Of a stretch of DNA of 64,000 nt, positions 55,093-64,000 are shown piece by piece. The stretch comes from Candidatus Pantoea deserta. GTDB taxonomy: Bacteria; Pseudomonadota; Gammaproteobacteria; Enterobacterales; Enterobacteriaceae. The notes below the pieces were generated by a model. The model was not told the DNA's origin. It worked only from the letters and a program-made list of their open reading frames with translations, and searched no databases. The DNA is taken from contig NZ_RMVG01000011.1 of NCBI RefSeq assembly GCF_003813865.1, forward strand, positions 1-64,000, written 5' to 3'. The position numbers were made by a program, and so were the translations under genes. How positions within the stretch are numbered: the stretch's first letter is position 1; each line of letters starts with the position of its first letter.

Positions 55093-55422
55093 TTATTCGA
55101 ATTTCGCACCCTGGCGGTCGGTAATGCGACCCTGCTCAACAAGAGCCTGTTCAATCGTCTGCTGTAGCATACGGATACGTTGTTCCATATTAGCAGCATA
55201 ATCGCGCGTTTTCACCTTCTCTTGCGCCAGTTCATGGCAGATGTTTAGCGCGGCGATGAACACCAGTTGCTCGGTATTTGTGACTCTAGTGCGAACTTTT
55301 AAATCTTGCAACCGTTGATTGAGATCGTCGGCAGCCGCGTTCAGCGCATCTTGCTGTTCAGGCGGACAATTCACTCTCAATGAACGACCAAAAATTTGTA
55401 TATCTACTGGTTGTGCAGACAT
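55093..55422 (-). CDS. zapA: Cell division protein ZapA
   Basis: 109 residues, as in E. coli. It binds and bundles FtsZ filaments at the division ring. An N-terminal globular part ([17 protein letters not shown]) is followed by a C-terminal coiled coil (about 60-100). The ATG at 55422 fits the family; 16 extra codons upstream are open but unsupported. It diverges from ygfB. Confidence 0.96.
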   Translation of the reverse strand: MSAQPVDIQIFGRSLRVNCPPEQQDALNAAADDLNQRLQDLKVRTRVTNTEQLVFIAALNICHELAQEKVKTRDYAANMEQRIRMLQQTIEQALVEQGRITDRQGAKFE

Positions 55423-55591
55423 GCCACCTTCCTGACTGATTACTTCGCCCGCAGCTCCCTTTACTGTCAATGCGTTGGGAGGCGGGCAACTATATAGACC
55501 CGCGAAATAAGATACAACCCCTTTCTGGAAACCCTGAGGCAGCTAGTGGTAGCATAACACGAACTTATTCTGCCAACGACGACGAATCCTT

Positions 55592-56170
55592 ATGTCTTTA
55601 CAGAACGCAACCCCCGATTACAACGCGCTGGCGTCAGCGCTCTCTCAGCAAGGCGTGGGGATGACGCCAGCAGAAATGCACGGCCTGATCAGCGGCATTC
55701 TGTGCGGAGGCAACCAGGACAGCAGCTGGAAAACGCTGGTGCACAACCTGACTAACGAAGGCATGGCGTTTTCGCAAAACCTTGCGACGCCCCTTCAGAC
55801 GCTGCATGACAGCACCGCCAGTACGCTGGAAGACGAAGGCTTTATGTTTCAGCTGATGCTGCCGGACGACGAAGACATTAGCGTATTCGATCGCGCCGAT
55901 GCGCTGGCAGGCTGGGTCAATCATTTCCTGCTGGGACTGGGCGTGACCCAGCCGAAGCTGGACAAAGTCACCGGCGAAACCGGCGAAGCGATTGACGACC
56001 TGCGTACTATCGCTCAGCTCGGCTATGAAGAAGATGAGGATCAGGATGAGCTGGAGCAGTCGCTGGAAGAGGTGATCGAATATGTGCGCGTCGCGGCGCT
56101 GCTGTGCCACGATACCTTTAATCGTCCACAGCCGACCGCCCCCGAAGTGCAAAAACCCACGCTACACTAA
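55592..56170 (+). CDS. ygfB: UPF0149 family protein YgfB
   Basis: 192 residues, as in E. coli. A soluble helical protein with the conserved blocks [34 protein letters not shown] and [11 protein letters not shown]. The exact role is unknown; a homologue in Pseudomonas influences cell-wall recycling and resistance gene expression. It is the first gene of ygfB-pepP-ubiH-ubiI. Confidence 0.95.
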   Translation: MSLQNATPDYNALASALSQQGVGMTPAEMHGLISGILCGGNQDSSWKTLVHNLTNEGMAFSQNLATPLQTLHDSTASTLEDEGFMFQLMLPDDEDISVFDRADALAGWVNHFLLGLGVTQPKLDKVTGETGEAIDDLRTIAQLGYEEDEDQDELEQSLEEVIEYVRVAALLCHDTFNRPQPTAPEVQKPTLH

Positions 56171-56219
56171 GCCAGACATCTCAGGGCGCGGACGCGCCCG
56201 TTTTACAGGGAGTGCAAAC

Positions 56220-57542
56220 ATGATTTCTCTGGACACTTTCCAGCAGCGTCGTCAGGCGCTGCTGGCAAAAATGGCGCCGGGCAGCGCCGCCTTGATATTC
56301 GCCGCGCCGGAAGCGACGCGCAGCAATGACAGCGAATACCCGTTTCGTCAGAACAGCGATTTCTGGTACTTCACCGGCTTTAACGAGCCGCAGGCGCTGC
56401 TGGTGCTGATTAAAAGCGACGATACCCATAACCACAGCGTGTTGTTTAATCGGGTTCGCGATCTGACGGCGGAAATCTGGTTTGGACGGCGACTGGGCCA
56501 GGAAGCGGCGCCGGAAAAATTAGGCGTCGATCGCGCGCTGCCCTGGGATGATACTGGCGAGCAGCTGCACCTTCTCCTTAACGGACTCGACGTGGTTTAC
56601 CACGCTCAGGGCGAATATGCCGAAGCGGATGCGCTGGTGTTCGCTGCGCTGGATAAGCTGCGTCGTGGTTTCCGGCAAAATCTCAGCGCGCCCGCGACCC
56701 TGACCGACTGGCGTCCCTGGGTTCATGAAATGCGCCTGTTCAAAGGGCCGGAAGAGATTGAGATTCTGCGCCGCGCGGGAAAAATCAGCGCGCTGGCGCA
56801 CACCCGCGCCATGGAGAGCTGCCGCCCAGGCCTGTTTGAATACCATCTTGAGGGCGAAATCCACTACGTCTTTAACCGTCACGGCGCGCGTTTTCCCTCC
56901 TATAACACCATTGTTGGCTCTGGCGAAAACGGCTGCATTCTGCACTACACCGAAAATGAGAGCGAACTGCGCGACGGAGATTTGGTGTTAATCGATGCCG
57001 GCTGTGAATTTCACGGCTACGCCGGCGATATTACCCGCACCTTCCCGGTGAATGGCAAGTTTACCGCGCCGCAGCGCGCCGTATACGACATCGTGCTGGC
57101 CTCCCTTTATCGGGCGCTGACGCTGTTTCGGCCTGGCGTCAGCATTCGCGAGGTCAATGAGGAAGTGGTGCGCATTATGGTGAGCGGCCTGGTGGATCTG
57201 GGCATTCTGCACGGCGAAGTGGACACGCTGATTGCGGAAGAGGCGCACCGTAAGTTCTTTATGCACGGGTTGAGCCACTGGCTCGGTCTGGACGTGCATG
57301 ACGTCGGCCATTACGGCACGCCTTCGCGCGACCGTATTCTGGAGCCGGGCATGGTGCTGACCGTCGAGCCGGGTCTCTACATAGCGCCGGATGCCGATGT
57401 GCCCGTGGAGTATCGGGGCATCGGCATCCGTATCGAAGATGACATTCTTATCACCGAAACGGGCAATGAGAATCTTACCGACAGCGTAGTGAAAGACGCG
57501 GATGCCATTGAGGCGCTGATGGCAGCGGCGCAGCAGGCATGA
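56220..57542 (+). CDS. pepP: Xaa-Pro aminopeptidase PepP
   Basis: 440 residues. It removes N-terminal residues before proline. The pita-bread metallopeptidase (M24B) C-terminal domain shows the metal ligands in DAGCEFHGYAGDITRTFP, HGLSHWLGLDVHD and VEPGLY. The start follows an ACAGGGAG site 49 bases after ygfB; the longer frame begins inside ygfB. The stop overlaps the ubiH start by 4 bp (ATGA). Confidence 0.96.
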   Translation: MISLDTFQQRRQALLAKMAPGSAALIFAAPEATRSNDSEYPFRQNSDFWYFTGFNEPQALLVLIKSDDTHNHSVLFNRVRDLTAEIWFGRRLGQEAAPEKLGVDRALPWDDTGEQLHLLLNGLDVVYHAQGEYAEADALVFAALDKLRRGFRQNLSAPATLTDWRPWVHEMRLFKGPEEIEILRRAGKISALAHTRAMESCRPGLFEYHLEGEIHYVFNRHGARFPSYNTIVGSGENGCILHYTENESELRDGDLVLIDAGCEFHGYAGDITRTFPVNGKFTAPQRAVYDIVLASLYRALTLFRPGVSIREVNEEVVRIMVSGLVDLGILHGEVDTLIAEEAHRKFFMHGLSHWLGLDVHDVGHYGTPSRDRILEPGMVLTVEPGLYIAPDADVPVEYRGIGIRIEDDILITETGNENLTDSVVKDADAIEALMAAAQQA

Positions 57543-58717
57543 GTATTATCATCGTTGGCGGCGGGATGACTGGCGCAACCCTCGCGCTGGCCATCTCCCA
57601 TCTGACCCAGGGGCAGCTGCCAGTTACGCTCGTTGAGAACAGCGCGCCCGGCAGCCGCGCCCATCCAGGTTATGACAGCCGCGCTATCGCGCTGGCGGCC
57701 GGTACGCGTCAGCAGCTGGCGGATATTGACCTCTGGCGCAGTATTGAAAAGCGCGCCACGCCCATCACCCATATTCACGTTTCCGACCGCGGGCATGCCG
57801 GATTCGTTACCCTGAACGCCGATGCTTATCAGATCCCGGCGCTCGGCTACGTCGTTGAGCTTTTCGAGGTCGGGCAGCGGCTGTTTGAGCGGCTGCAAAC
57901 CGCGCCTGGCGTAACCTTGCGCTGTCCGGCGCGCGTCGCGGCCGCGCAGCGGCTGCCGGACAGCGTGCAGGTGAGGCTGGAGAGCGGCGAACAGCTGGAG
58001 GGCACGCTGCTGGTCGCGGCAGACGGCTCGCGCTCTCCGCTTGCCGCCTCGCTCGGCATCCAGTGGCAGCGGGAGGATTATCAGCAGCTGGCGGTGATCG
58101 CCAACGTCTCTACCCAGCTGCCGCATCAGGGCCGCGCCTTTGAGCGCTTTACCGAGCATGGTCCGCTGGCGCTGCTGCCAATGTCGGACAATCGCCTGTC
58201 GCTGGTATGGTGTCACCCGCTGTCGGCGCGCGAAGCGGTCGAAAGCTGGAGCGACGATGAGTTTCTGGCGCAGCTGCAACGCGCGTTCGGCTGGCGGCTG
58301 GGACGCTTTACCCATGCCGGCAGGCGTGAAAGTTATCCGCTGGCGCTGCAAAACGCGACGCAGCAGGTTGCGCATCGGCTGGCGCTGGTGGGCAACGCGG
58401 CGCAGACGCTGCACCCTATTGCCGGACAGGGCTTTAATCTGGGACTGCGCGACGTGATGTCGCTGGCGGAAACCCTGGCCGCCGCGCATCGTCAGCAGCA
58501 GGATGCGGGCAGCTATGCCGTGCTGCATCACTATCAGCAGCGTCGCCAGCCCGATCGCGACGCCACAATCCGCATCACGGATGGGCTGGTGCGTCTGTTC
58601 GCCAATCGTTATGCGCCGCTGGTGGCGGGACGAAATCTGGGGCTGATGGCGATGGATCATCTGCCGTGGCTGCGTAATCAACTGGCCGAGCGCACGCTTG
58701 GCTGGGTTAAGCGTTAA
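57539..58717 (+). CDS. ubiH: 2-octaprenyl-6-methoxyphenol hydroxylase UbiH
   Basis: 392 residues. An FAD monooxygenase of ubiquinone biosynthesis. The dinucleotide motif GGGMTGA is at residues 7-13, a DGSRSPLA segment is near 163, and the FAD-binding GNAAQTLHPIAGQGFNLGLRD-type block lies near 288. It overlaps pepP by four bases and is followed 13 bases later by ubiI, which does a related hydroxylation. Confidence 0.95.
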   Translation: MSIIIVGGGMTGATLALAISHLTQGQLPVTLVENSAPGSRAHPGYDSRAIALAAGTRQQLADIDLWRSIEKRATPITHIHVSDRGHAGFVTLNADAYQIPALGYVVELFEVGQRLFERLQTAPGVTLRCPARVAAAQRLPDSVQVRLESGEQLEGTLLVAADGSRSPLAASLGIQWQREDYQQLAVIANVSTQLPHQGRAFERFTEHGPLALLPMSDNRLSLVWCHPLSAREAVESWSDDEFLAQLQRAFGWRLGRFTHAGRRESYPLALQNATQQVAHRLALVGNAAQTLHPIAGQGFNLGLRDVMSLAETLAAAHRQQQDAGSYAVLHHYQQRRQPDRDATIRITDGLVRLFANRYAPLVAGRNLGLMAMDHLPWLRNQLAERTLGWVKR

Positions 58718-58730
58718 CTAAGGGGCACCG

Positions 58731-59933
58731 ATGCAAAGTTTTGATGTGGTCATCGCCGGCGGCGGTATGGTTGGACTGGCGGTCGCCTGCGGCTTGCAGG
58801 GCAGCGGGCTGCGCGTCGCCGTGCTGGAAAAAACAGCGCCGCCGCAGTTCGACGCCAGCGCTGCGCCGTCGATTCGCGTCTCGGCGATCAACGCCGCCAG
58901 CGAGCGGCTGCTGCAAAAGCTTGACGTCTGGCCTGATATTCTGACGCGTCGCGCCAGCGCTTATCACGGCATGGAAGTGTGGGATCGCGACAGTTTCGGC
59001 GCGATTCAGTTTGACGATCAGCAGCAGGGGCTGACGCACCTGGGACACATCGTCGAAAATCCGGCGATTCACAGCGCGCTCTGGCAGCGCGCCAGCCGCT
59101 GTAGCGACGTCACGCTGATGGCGCCTGCGCAGCTTCAGCAGGTGGCGTTCGGCGAAAATGAAGCCTTTGTCACGCTTCAGGACGGCGCCATGCTTACCGC
59201 GCGCCTGCTTATCGCCGCCGACGGCGCCAACTCCTGGCTGCGCAACAAAGCCGATATCCCCTTGACCTTCTGGGATTATGACCATCACGCGCTGGTGGCT
59301 AACATTCGCACCGAGCGGCCCCATGAATCGGTGGCGCGCCAGGTCTTTCACGGCGACGGCATTCTGGCGTTTCTGCCGATGCAGGACCCTCACCTCAGCT
59401 CGATTGTCTGGTCGCTGTCGCCGCAGGAGGCGAGCCGCCTGGCCAGTATGCCGCAGGCGCTGTTTAACCAGCAGCTTGCCGTTGCCTTTGATATGCGTCT
59501 TGGGCTGTGTCAGCTGGAGAGCGAGCGCAAATCCTTTCCGCTGATGGCGCGCTATGCCCGCAATTTTGCGGCGCACCGTCTGGCGCTGGTCGGCGACGCG
59601 GCGCATACCATTCATCCTCTGGCAGGGCAGGGCGTCAATCTCGGCTTTATGGACGCCGCGGAACTGACGGGCGAAATCCGTCGTCTGCATCAGCAGGGCA
59701 AAGATATTGGACAGCATCTCTACCTGCGCCGTTACGAACGCAGCCGTAAACATAGCGCCGCGCTGATGCTGGCCAGCATGCAGGGCTTTCGCGAGCTGTT
59801 CGCCGGCTCCAGTCCGGCGAAAAAGCTGCTGCGCGATCTGGGGCTGAAGCTGGCGGACAGCCTGCCGGGCGTGAAACCCGCTATGCTGCGTCAGGCGATG
59901 GGGCTGCATGATATGCCCGACTGGCTCCGCTAA
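58731..59933 (+). CDS. ubiI: 2-octaprenylphenol hydroxylase UbiI (VisC)
   Basis: 400 residues. A paralogue of UbiH that hydroxylates C5 of the ubiquinone ring precursor. It has GGGMVGLA near residue 9, ADGANSWLR near 162 and GDAAHTIHPLAGQGVNLG near 285. It is the last gene of the operon before a strong terminator. Confidence 0.95.
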   Translation: MQSFDVVIAGGGMVGLAVACGLQGSGLRVAVLEKTAPPQFDASAAPSIRVSAINAASERLLQKLDVWPDILTRRASAYHGMEVWDRDSFGAIQFDDQQQGLTHLGHIVENPAIHSALWQRASRCSDVTLMAPAQLQQVAFGENEAFVTLQDGAMLTARLLIAADGANSWLRNKADIPLTFWDYDHHALVANIRTERPHESVARQVFHGDGILAFLPMQDPHLSSIVWSLSPQEASRLASMPQALFNQQLAVAFDMRLGLCQLESERKSFPLMARYARNFAAHRLALVGDAAHTIHPLAGQGVNLGFMDAAELTGEIRRLHQQGKDIGQHLYLRRYERSRKHSAALMLASMQGFRELFAGSSPAKKLLRDLGLKLADSLPGVKPAMLRQAMGLHDMPDWLR

Positions 59934-59953
59934 ACCCGTTTCGCCTTTTTTAG

Positions 59954-59979
59954 AGCCAGCGCTGAGCTGGCTTTTTTTA
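59954..59979 (+). terminator. Terminator of ubiI
   Basis: AGCCAGC/GCTGGCT with a 5-base loop is followed by TTTTTTTAT, twenty bases after the stop; A/T runs lie on both sides. Confidence 0.92.
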
Positions 59980-60302
59980 TGCCTGCAAGCCGAGGCGCAC
60001 CAAAAAAGGGCGTCGCTGCACCTCAGACGCGCCTCGTTTGATTTATTCTAATTTCACCCCCTTCTTCGCATTATTTTTATTTATGCGAAGCTGATTTGTC
60101 TCTTTTGTCTTTTTAACAATTTGCGTGGCTTTCCTCATTATCTGGCTGGATAGCTGCGCAACAATCCGATTTACTGCGCGATAAATCACAAAATGCTAGT
60201 TAATTATGCTATTGGCTTTGCCTGCACCTTAAAAGGCATGCTTCAATTCACCCCTGTACAGCTTATGGTTAAACGCGCTTTTCAATGATAACGTCAGGGA
60301 AA

Positions 60303-60318
60303 AGAGAACGTTTGCGCG
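60303..60318 (+). promoter_or_regulatory. PurR-like operator upstream of gcvT
   Basis: AAGAGAACGTTTGCGC matches the PurR consensus ACGCAAACGTTTGCGT in 12 of 16 bases, centred on the AACGTTTGCG core, about 55-70 bases before gcvT. PurR represses gcvTHP in E. coli. The remaining ~390-base gap after ubiI is AT-rich in its middle part, holds no gene and should contain GcvA and Lrp sites that I cannot place. Confidence 0.55.
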
Positions 60319-60373
60319 GGCTGCCATCGTGACGATGACACCCCAAAACTTACCCGCTTCTGACAGGATGGCT

Positions 60374-61468
60374 ATGACTCAGCAAACCCCTTTGTTTGAA
60401 CAGCATCAGGCCTGCGGCGCCCGCATGGTGGACTTTCACGGCTGGATGATGCCGCTGCACTATGGCTCGCAGATCGACGAGCACCATGCCGTGCGCCAGG
60501 ACGCCGGTATGTTTGACGTCTCACATATGACCATCGTCGATTTGCGCGGAGCGCAGACGCGCGATTTCCTGCGCCATCTGCTCGCTAATGATGTCGCCAG
60601 ACTGACGCAGCCCGGCAAGGCGCTCTACACCGGCATGCTTAACGCCTCTGGTGGCGTCATTGATGATTTGATTGTTTACTTTATGACCGAAGACTTTTTC
60701 CGCCTCGTGGTTAACTCGGCGACGCGCGAAAAGGATCTGGCGTGGATCGGCAAGCATGCCGCGGCATACGGCGTGGCGCTGACGGAGCGCGACGACCTGG
60801 CGCTGATTGCCGTTCAGGGACCGCAGGCCCAGCAGAAAGCGCAGACGCTGTTCAGCGCCGCGCAGCGCGAAGCGGTAGCCGATATGAAGCCCTTTTTTGG
60901 CATAGAGTCCGGCGAGCTGTTTATCGCCACCACAGGGTACACCGGCGAAGCGGGCTATGAGATTGCGCTGCCTGCGACCGAGGCGGCAGATTTCTGGCAG
61001 CGCCTGCTCGCGGCGGGCGTGAAGCCTGCGGGGCTGGGCGCGCGCGATACGCTGCGTCTGGAAGCCGGGATGAACCTCTACGGTCAGGAGATGGACGAAG
61101 GCGTTTCACCGCTGGCGGCCAATATGGCCTGGACGGTTTGCTGGGAGCCAGAAGATCGTGATTTTATCGGGCGTGAGGCGCTGGAAGCGCAGCGCGAGAG
61201 AGGCACGGAAAAACTGGTGGGCCTGATCATGACGGAGAAGGGCGTGCTGCGTCACGGCCAGCCGGTGCGTTTCACCGACGCGCAGGGCCAGCCGCAGCAG
61301 GGCGTTATCACCAGCGGCTCTTTCTCGCCGACGCTCGGCTACAGCATTGCGCTGGCGCGCGTGCCGGCCGGTATTGGCGACAGCGCTATCGTTGAGATCC
61401 GCCAGCGTGAAATGCCGGTAAAAGTAACCAAACCTGTTTTTGTCCGCGGCGGTAAGCCGGTTCATTAA
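60374..61468 (+). CDS. gcvT: Aminomethyltransferase GcvT (T protein)
   Basis: 364 residues, as in E. coli. It takes the aminomethyl group from lipoyl-GcvH and makes methylene-THF and ammonia. [16 protein letters not shown] near the N-terminus, the folate-binding region with DVSHM, and [17 protein letters not shown] near residue 230 are typical. I use the ATG at 60374 (MTQQTP) because it has AGGA at the right distance and aligns with homologues; ATGs at 60329 and 60368 are less likely. It is the first gene of gcvTHP. Confidence 0.95.
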   Translation: MTQQTPLFEQHQACGARMVDFHGWMMPLHYGSQIDEHHAVRQDAGMFDVSHMTIVDLRGAQTRDFLRHLLANDVARLTQPGKALYTGMLNASGGVIDDLIVYFMTEDFFRLVVNSATREKDLAWIGKHAAAYGVALTERDDLALIAVQGPQAQQKAQTLFSAAQREAVADMKPFFGIESGELFIATTGYTGEAGYEIALPATEAADFWQRLLAAGVKPAGLGARDTLRLEAGMNLYGQEMDEGVSPLAANMAWTVCWEPEDRDFIGREALEAQRERGTEKLVGLIMTEKGVLRHGQPVRFTDAQGQPQQGVITSGSFSPTLGYSIALARVPAGIGDSAIVEIRQREMPVKVTKPVFVRGGKPVH

Positions 61469-61490
61469 TTTATTTTCAGGAGAAATGGCG

Positions 61491-61877
61491 ATGAGCAATG
61501 TGCCGAATGAGTTGAAATACCGTGACAGCCATGAGTGGGTGCGCAAGGAAGCAGACGGCACCTTTACCGTCGGCATCACCGAGCATGCGCAGGAGCTGTT
61601 GGGCGATATGGTATTTGTGGACCTGCCTGACGTGGGCAACAGCTACGCCGCAGGCGACGAGTGCGCGGTAGCGGAGTCGGTGAAAGCGGCCTCCGATATT
61701 TATGCGCCCGTCAGCGGCGAAATTGTCGCCGTCAATGATCAACTGGGCGACGCGCCGGAGCTGGTCAACAGCGAGCCTTACGCCGCCGGCTGGCTGTTTA
61801 AAATTAAACCCAGCGATGAATCTGAACTGGATTCCCTGCTGGATGCGGACGCCTACAGGGCCTCCATTGACGAATAA
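61491..61877 (+). CDS. gcvH: Glycine cleavage system H protein
   Basis: 128 residues. It carries the lipoyl arm between the P, T and L proteins. The lipoylated lysine is in ESVKAASD near residue 64. The ATG at 61491 (MSNVP) fits the family and an AGGAGA site; another ATG six bases upstream is too close to that site. It lies 22 bases after gcvT. Confidence 0.96.
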   Translation: MSNVPNELKYRDSHEWVRKEADGTFTVGITEHAQELLGDMVFVDLPDVGNSYAAGDECAVAESVKAASDIYAPVSGEIVAVNDQLGDAPELVNSEPYAAGWLFKIKPSDESELDSLLDADAYRASIDE

Positions 61878-61885
61878 GCGTTACG

Positions 61886-61906
61886 GCGGTCAGCCTTTTT
61901 GACCGC
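61886..61906 (+). terminator. Hairpin in the gcvH-gcvP gap
   Basis: GCGGTCA/TGACCGC, a perfect 7-bp stem with a T-rich 7-base loop, starts eight bases after gcvH. No T-run follows, so it probably stabilises or processes the operon mRNA rather than ending it. Confidence 0.4.
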
Positions 61907-61959
61907 TTGTTAGTGCCTTGCTATGGCTGAACGCCAGCCCGATTCAGGATTGACTGCTA

Positions 61960-64000
61960 ATGACCCAGACTTTGATCCAGCTCGAACATAACGGTGCCTT
62001 TATTGAACGTCATATCGGCCCTTCACCGGAACAACAGGCGCTGATGCTGGAGGCGATTGGCGCCAGCTCGCTGGAGGCCCTGATTAGCGCCATCGTGCCT
62101 GCCGACATCCAGCTGCCCGGCCCGCCCGCCGTCGGCGATGCCGCCACCGAGCAGCAGGCGCTGGCCGAGCTGAAAGCGATTGCGGGTCAGAACCAGCGCT
62201 ACAAATCCTGGATTGGCATGGGCTACAGCGCGGTGGTGACGCCGCCGGTGATCCTGCGCAATATGCTGGAGAATCCCGGCTGGTACACCGCCTATACGCC
62301 TTATCAGCCGGAAGTCTCCCAGGGGCGTCTCGAAGCGCTGCTCAACTTCCAGCAGGTCACGCTCGATCTTACCGGACTGGACGTCGCCTCCGCCTCGCTG
62401 CTGGATGAAGCCACGGCGGCGGCGGAAGCGATGGCCATGGCGAAGCGCGTCAGCAAGCTGAAAGCCGACAAGTTTTTTATTGCCGATGATATTCATCCCC
62501 AGACGCTCGACGTGGTGCGCACCAGGGCAGAAACCTTTGGCTTCGAACTGATTATCGACCGCGCCGACAAGGTGCTGGAGCACGATGCGGTGTTCGGCGT
62601 GCTGCTGCAACAGGTGGGCACCACGGGTGAAGCGCACGACTACAGCGCCCTGATCGCCGAACTCAAGCGCCGTAAAATCGTGGTCAGCGTCGCGGCCGAT
62701 TTTATGGCGCTGGTGCTGTTAGAAGCGCCGGGCAAGCAGGGGGCGGACATTGTTTTCGGCTCAGCGCAGCGCTTTGGCGTGCCGATGGGCTATGGCGGTC
62801 CCCACGCCGCTTTTTTCGCCAGCCGCGATGAGCACAAACGTTCCATGCCGGGACGCATTATCGGCGTCTCGCGCGATGCGGCAGGGAATACCGCGCTGCG
62901 TATGGCGATGCAAACGCGCGAACAGCATATTCGTCGCGAGAAAGCCAACTCCAATATCTGTACCTCGCAGGTGCTGCTCGCCAATATCGCCGGTCTGTAC
63001 GCGGTCTATCACGGTCCCAAAGGGCTGAAGCGCATCGCTTCCCGCATTCACCGCCTGACCACCATCCTCGCCGCCGGGCTGCAACATGGCGGGCTGAAGC
63101 TACGCCATCGCAGCTGGTTCGATACCCTGACGGTTGAGGTGGCCGACAAGGGCGCAATCCTGAACCGCGCGCTGAGCTTTGGCGTCAACCTGCGCAGCGA
63201 TATTCACAACGCTGTCGGCATTACGCTGGATGAAACCACCCGTCGCGAAGATGTTCAGACGCTGTTTGCTATCCTGCTGGGCGACCAGCACGGCCTGGAC
63301 ATCGACAAGCTGGACGCCGCTGTGGCGGCTGACAGCCAGGCGATCCCTGCGGCGCAGCAGCGTCAGGGCGACATCCTGACGCATCCGGTTTTCAACCGTC
63401 ACCACAGCGAAACCGAGATGATGCGCTACATGCACAGTCTGGAGAAAAAGGATCTGGCGCTGAATCAGGCGATGATCCCGCTTGGCTCCTGCACCATGAA
63501 GCTCAACGCGGCGGCGGAAATGATCCCCATTACCTGGCCGGAATTTGCTGAGCTGCACCCGTTCTGCCCGGCGGAACAGGCTTCCGGCTACCTGCAAATG
63601 ATTGGTCAACTGTCGCAGTGGCTGGTGCAGCTCACCGGCTACGATGCGCTCTGCATGCAGCCGAACTCCGGCGCGCAGGGAGAGTATGCCGGCCTGCTGG
63701 CCATTCGCCGCTACCATGAAAGCCGTAACGAAGGGGCGCGCAATCTCTGCCTGATCCCCAGCTCCGCGCACGGCACCAACCCGGCTTCGGCGCAGATGGC
63801 GGGCATGGACGTGGTGGTGGTCGCCTGTGACAAGCAGGGCAATATCGACCTGGGCGACCTGCGTGAGAAAGCCGCGCAGGCGGGGGAGCATCTCTCCTGC
63901 ATTATGGTGACCTATCCGTCGACCCACGGCGTGTATGAAGAGACCATCCGCGAGGTGTGCCAGATCGTGCATCAGTACGGCGGCCAGGTTTATCTCGACG
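61960..64000 (+). CDS. gcvP: Glycine dehydrogenase (decarboxylating) GcvP, 3' end cut by window edge
   Basis: The first 680 codons of the PLP-dependent P protein, which in E. coli is about 957 residues. It decarboxylates glycine and passes the aminomethyl group to Gcv[10 protein letters not shown] at the start, [31 protein letters not shown] and [10 protein letters not shown] match the family. The PLP lysine lies beyond the edge. The ribosome site (CAGGAT) is modest. The frame is open to the last base. Confidence 0.96.
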   Translation, partial: MTQTLIQLEHNGAFIERHIGPSPEQQALMLEAIGASSLEALISAIVPADIQLPGPPAVGDAATEQQALAELKAIAGQNQRYKSWIGMGYSAVVTPPVILRNMLENPGWYTAYTPYQPEVSQGRLEALLNFQQVTLDLTGLDVASASLLDEATAAAEAMAMAKRVSKLKADKFFIADDIHPQTLDVVRTRAETFGFELIIDRADKVLEHDAVFGVLLQQVGTTGEAHDYSALIAELKRRKIVVSVAADFMALVLLEAPGKQGADIVFGSAQRFGVPMGYGGPHAAFFASRDEHKRSMPGRIIGVSRDAAGNTALRMAMQTREQHIRREKANSNICTSQVLLANIAGLYAVYHGPKGLKRIASRIHRLTTILAAGLQHGGLKLRHRSWFDTLTVEVADKGAILNRALSFGVNLRSDIHNAVGITLDETTRREDVQTLFAILLGDQHGLDIDKLDAAVAADSQAIPAAQQRQGDILTHPVFNRHHSETEMMRYMHSLEKKDLALNQAMIPLGSCTMKLNAAAEMIPITWPEFAELHPFCPAEQASGYLQMIGQLSQWLVQLTGYDALCMQPNSGAQGEYAGLLAIRRYHESRNEGARNLCLIPSSAHGTNPASAQMAGMDVVVVACDKQGNIDLGDLREKAAQAGEHLSCIMVTYPSTHGVYEETIREVCQIVHQYGGQVYLD

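Overview
The window carries about 64 kb of a GC-rich enterobacterial chromosome. Gene order closely follows the E. coli/Salmonella backbone from hemW to gcvP: hemW-rdgB-yggT-yggS / yggR / ruvX-yqgE-gshB-rsmE-endA-sprT-galP-metK / speA ... speB ... loiP / tktA ... epd-pgk-fbaA-mscS-argO-yggE / argP / rpiA-serA / fau-ssrS-zapA / ygfB-pepP-ubiH-ubiI / gcvTHP. Protein similarity as I recall it, and the accessory genes, suggest an Erwiniaceae-type member of Enterobacterales (Pantoea, Mixta or Erwinia relatives). The genus cannot be fixed from sequence alone.

Layout. (1) 1-1980: an AT-rich edge with the N-terminal 539 codons of a PrrC/RloC-type AAA ATPase, a probable defence gene cut by the window edge, then empty AT-rich DNA. 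(2) 2-13.5 kb: conserved housekeeping genes, mostly on the minus strand, covering nucleotide-pool cleaning, PLP homeostasis, glutathione, rRNA methylation, galactose uptake and SAM synthesis. galP is flanked upstream by two GalR-type operators and metK by met boxes. (3) 13.5-39.8 kb: speA and speB, which are neighbours in E. coli, are separated here by a ~22.5 kb biofilm block. It holds a degenerate EAL-domain protein, a 5261-residue cell-surface adhesin (BapA-like N-terminus, 44 complete Ig-like repeats, two VCBS-like repeats, type I secretion C-terminus) and its own type I secretion system (outer-membrane channel, ABC transporter and membrane-fusion protein, joined by 4-bp overlaps) ending in a strong terminator. 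(4) 39.8-44.1 kb: a YidB-like protein, LoiP protease, transketolase and a membrane-anchored bactofilin, the last lying where E. coli has other genes. (5) 44.4-54.1 kb: the Cra-linked epd-pgk-fbaA glycolytic cluster, MscS, ArgO, YggE, ArgP, RpiA and SerA. (6) 54.2-64 kb: fau with 6S RNA, zapA, the ygfB-pepP-ubiH-ubiI operon and gcvTHP; gcvP runs off the right edge.

Functional themes. Methionine/SAM (metK), arginine to putrescine (speA, speB), arginine export (argO with its regulator argP), one-carbon metabolism (serA, fau, gcvTHP) and the lower glycolytic/pentose pathways (tktA, rpiA, epd, pgk, fbaA) are grouped as in other enterics. The distinctive content is the giant adhesin with its dedicated secretion machinery and an adjacent, probably non-catalytic, EAL protein. 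The repeat array of the adhesin shows ordered higher-level patterns. The leader region of speA holds two short open reading frames not explained by the main genes.
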